DNA from: Methanobrevibacter sp.
GTDB taxonomy: Archaea; Methanobacteriota; Methanobacteria; Methanobacteriales; Methanobacteriaceae
Reading direction: 5' to 3'
DNA: 14,335 nt
Assembly: GCA_009777005.1 (NCBI GenBank)
Contig: WRMT01000042.1
Span: 1-14,335, forward strand
Position 1 is the stretch's first letter; every line of letters begins with the position of its first letter. The position numbers and the translations under genes are program-made. The notes under the pieces are model-generated. The model was not told the DNA's origin, did not search any database, and worked only from the letters and a program-made list of their open reading frames with translations. Positions 13,420-14,335 of the stretch are shown piece after piece.

Positions 13420-14172
13420 ATGCCAGAAAGATATAGTGGAATGGGATACTGGGAAATTATAACTCGGCAGATGAGTATAGTTACAAAAAGCCAACAAACT
13501 CGGTTTAAAGAATCTAAAATAGCTGTTATCGGTTGTGGAGGACTTGGTGGCACAGTAATAGAAATGTTAGCTAGAATGGGTGTTGGAGAGCTTAATATTG
13601 TTGATAAGGATTCTTTTGATATGTCTAACCTAAATAGGCAGCTAATGAGTAGTATAGATTCACTTGGAAAATCTAAAAGTGAAGTTACAAAAGAAAAAAT
13701 AAGATTAATAAATCCTTACGTTAAAGTAAATGCATTCTATGAAGAATTAAATGGGGAAAATCTGGATAAAATAATTGGAAATTGTGATATAGCTATTGAT
13801 GCTTTGGATAATTTAGCTACAAGAGTTTTAGTTAGTAGGTATGCAAAAGAAAAAGAAATTCCTTTTGTTCATGGAGCTGTTCATGGAACTATGGGTCAGT
13901 TAACTGTATTCAACAACACTACAGTAACTTATGAAGAATTATTTTCACTACCTTCTATTGGAAAAGAATTGAAAAGTAAAACCAAACAAGAGATTCAAAA
14001 TCTAAGTCAAAGTACTCCTCCTGTTATTGGTCCAATAGCTAATATTATAGGATCATTAGAATCATTTGAAGCATTTAAAATAATGACAAACAATGGAAAA
14101 ATAACATTAGCTCCTAAAGTCCTTAATATAGATTTATTAGATTTAAGTTCATTTTCATGTTTAGAATTGTAA
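13420..14172 (+). CDS. ThiF/MoeB/HesA family E1-like adenylyltransferase without the usual cysteines
   Basis: A 250-residue E1-like enzyme. Family knowledge: these adenylate the C-terminal Gly-Gly of small ubiquitin-fold sulfur carriers (MoaD, ThiS, archaeal SAMPs) for molybdopterin or thiamin synthesis, tRNA thiolation or protein tagging. Seen here: RYSGMGYWEIITRQ at the N-terminus, the nucleotide loop GCGGLGG (38-44), Asp62 in IVDKDSFD, the Arg finger in NLNRQL (Arg73), Lys86 in GKSKSEV, and DALDN (127-131) for magnesium. The tail has the conserved PPVIGPIANIIGSLESFEAFK (200-220). There are only three cysteines (39, 122, 247). Both CxxC zinc pairs of MoeB/ThiF are absent, and no Cys lies in the 170-200 loop that normally carries the catalytic one. 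It probably only adenylates, or acts on a different partner. ATG 13420 follows GTGAT. No carrier-protein gene is in the window. Confidence 0.85.
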   Translation: MPERYSGMGYWEIITRQMSIVTKSQQTRFKESKIAVIGCGGLGGTVIEMLARMGVGELNIVDKDSFDMSNLNRQLMSSIDSLGKSKSEVTKEKIRLINPYVKVNAFYEELNGENLDKIIGNCDIAIDALDNLATRVLVSRYAKEKEIPFVHGAVHGTMGQLTVFNNTTVTYEELFSLPSIGKELKSKTKQEIQNLSQSTPPVIGPIANIIGSLESFEAFKIMTNNGKITLAPKVLNIDLLDLSSFSCLEL

Positions 14173-14204
14173 TATTCTTATTTTTAAATAAAAAAACAAT
14201 GAAA

Positions 14205-14335
14205 TTAATTAAAAAACAATAATCTTCATTTTAAAAAAAAATAATAAATATTAATATAAAAAAACAATAACCTCCTAATTTTAATAAAAATATTAATATT
14301 AATATAAAAAAACAATAACCTCCTAATTTTAATAA
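14205..14335. repeat. 48-nt tandem repeat running off the window
   Basis: TTAATATAAAAAAACAATAA followed by CCTCCTAATTTTAATAA occurs at 14251 and again at 14299, exactly 48 nt apart and identical over the 37 bases visible. A diverged copy begins near 14205 with TTAATTAAAAAACAATAA, then loses the CCTCCT core. There are no unique spacers, so it is a minisatellite rather than a CRISPR array. On the - strand each unit reads AGGAGG followed by TTATTG, a Shine-Dalgarno-like string. The array begins right after the ThiF-like gene and its length beyond the window is unknown. Confidence 0.85.

Noticed and set aside
14205..14335. CRISPR array at the right edge
   Set aside because: The units are contiguous 48-nt tandem copies with identical intervening sequence and no unique spacers, and no cas gene is in the window.

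Overview
The window looks like chromosome of a very AT-rich methanogenic archaeon of the Methanobacteriales, most probably a Methanobrevibacter-type organism. The evidence is: a HacA/LeuC-type dehydratase next to a DUF98 chorismate-lyase-like gene (coenzyme B and methanopterin supply in methanogens), an archaeal flap endonuclease with a C-terminal PCNA box, an elongator tRNA-Met with a bulge-helix-bulge intron and no encoded CCA, GTGA/GGTGA-type ribosome binding sites, and very long AT-rich gaps between genes. The genus is an inference; family membership is recognised from motifs, not from a search.

Layout. 1-175: A-rich lead-in with a run of 49 A. 176-1994: two-gene unit, hacA/leuC then a DUF98 chorismate lyase. 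1995-3762: gene-free. 3763-4749: fen. 4750-6430: gene-free, with a 49-nt repeat at a 73-nt period. 6431-7087 (-): DUF2119-like protein with a metallo-carboxypeptidase-like motif set. 7415-8665 (-): S-adenosyl/S-inosyl-homocysteine hydrolase. 9236-9344: intron-containing tRNA-Met(CAU). 9368-11941: an accessory island bounded by two copies of one non-coding block. It holds an unrecognised 61-codon ORF, a broken gene for a Cys-rich zinc-binding-type domain, and an intact vapBC toxin-antitoxin pair. 12202-14172: an aldo/keto reductase with two 4Fe-4S motifs, then a ThiF/MoeB-like E1 enzyme. 14205-14335: a 48-nt tandem repeat that runs off the window.

Most genes are housekeeping and largely independent: coenzyme precursor synthesis, DNA replication and repair, recycling of the by-product of methylation, and redox metabolism. 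The tRNA-to-12200 stretch is the plastic part, with segmental duplication, gene decay and a toxin-antitoxin module.

The most unusual signal concerns the pre-tRNA. The 3' half of the tRNA-Met intron holds two adjacent segments, one perfectly complementary (8 nt) to the 5' leader just before the tRNA and one perfectly complementary (10 nt) to the 3' trailer just after it. The second ends exactly at the 3' splice site. The intron could therefore clamp both ends of its own precursor, in competition with the splicing fold. A second unexplained signal is the strong excess of the palindrome TAGCTA throughout the window, in genes and gaps alike.
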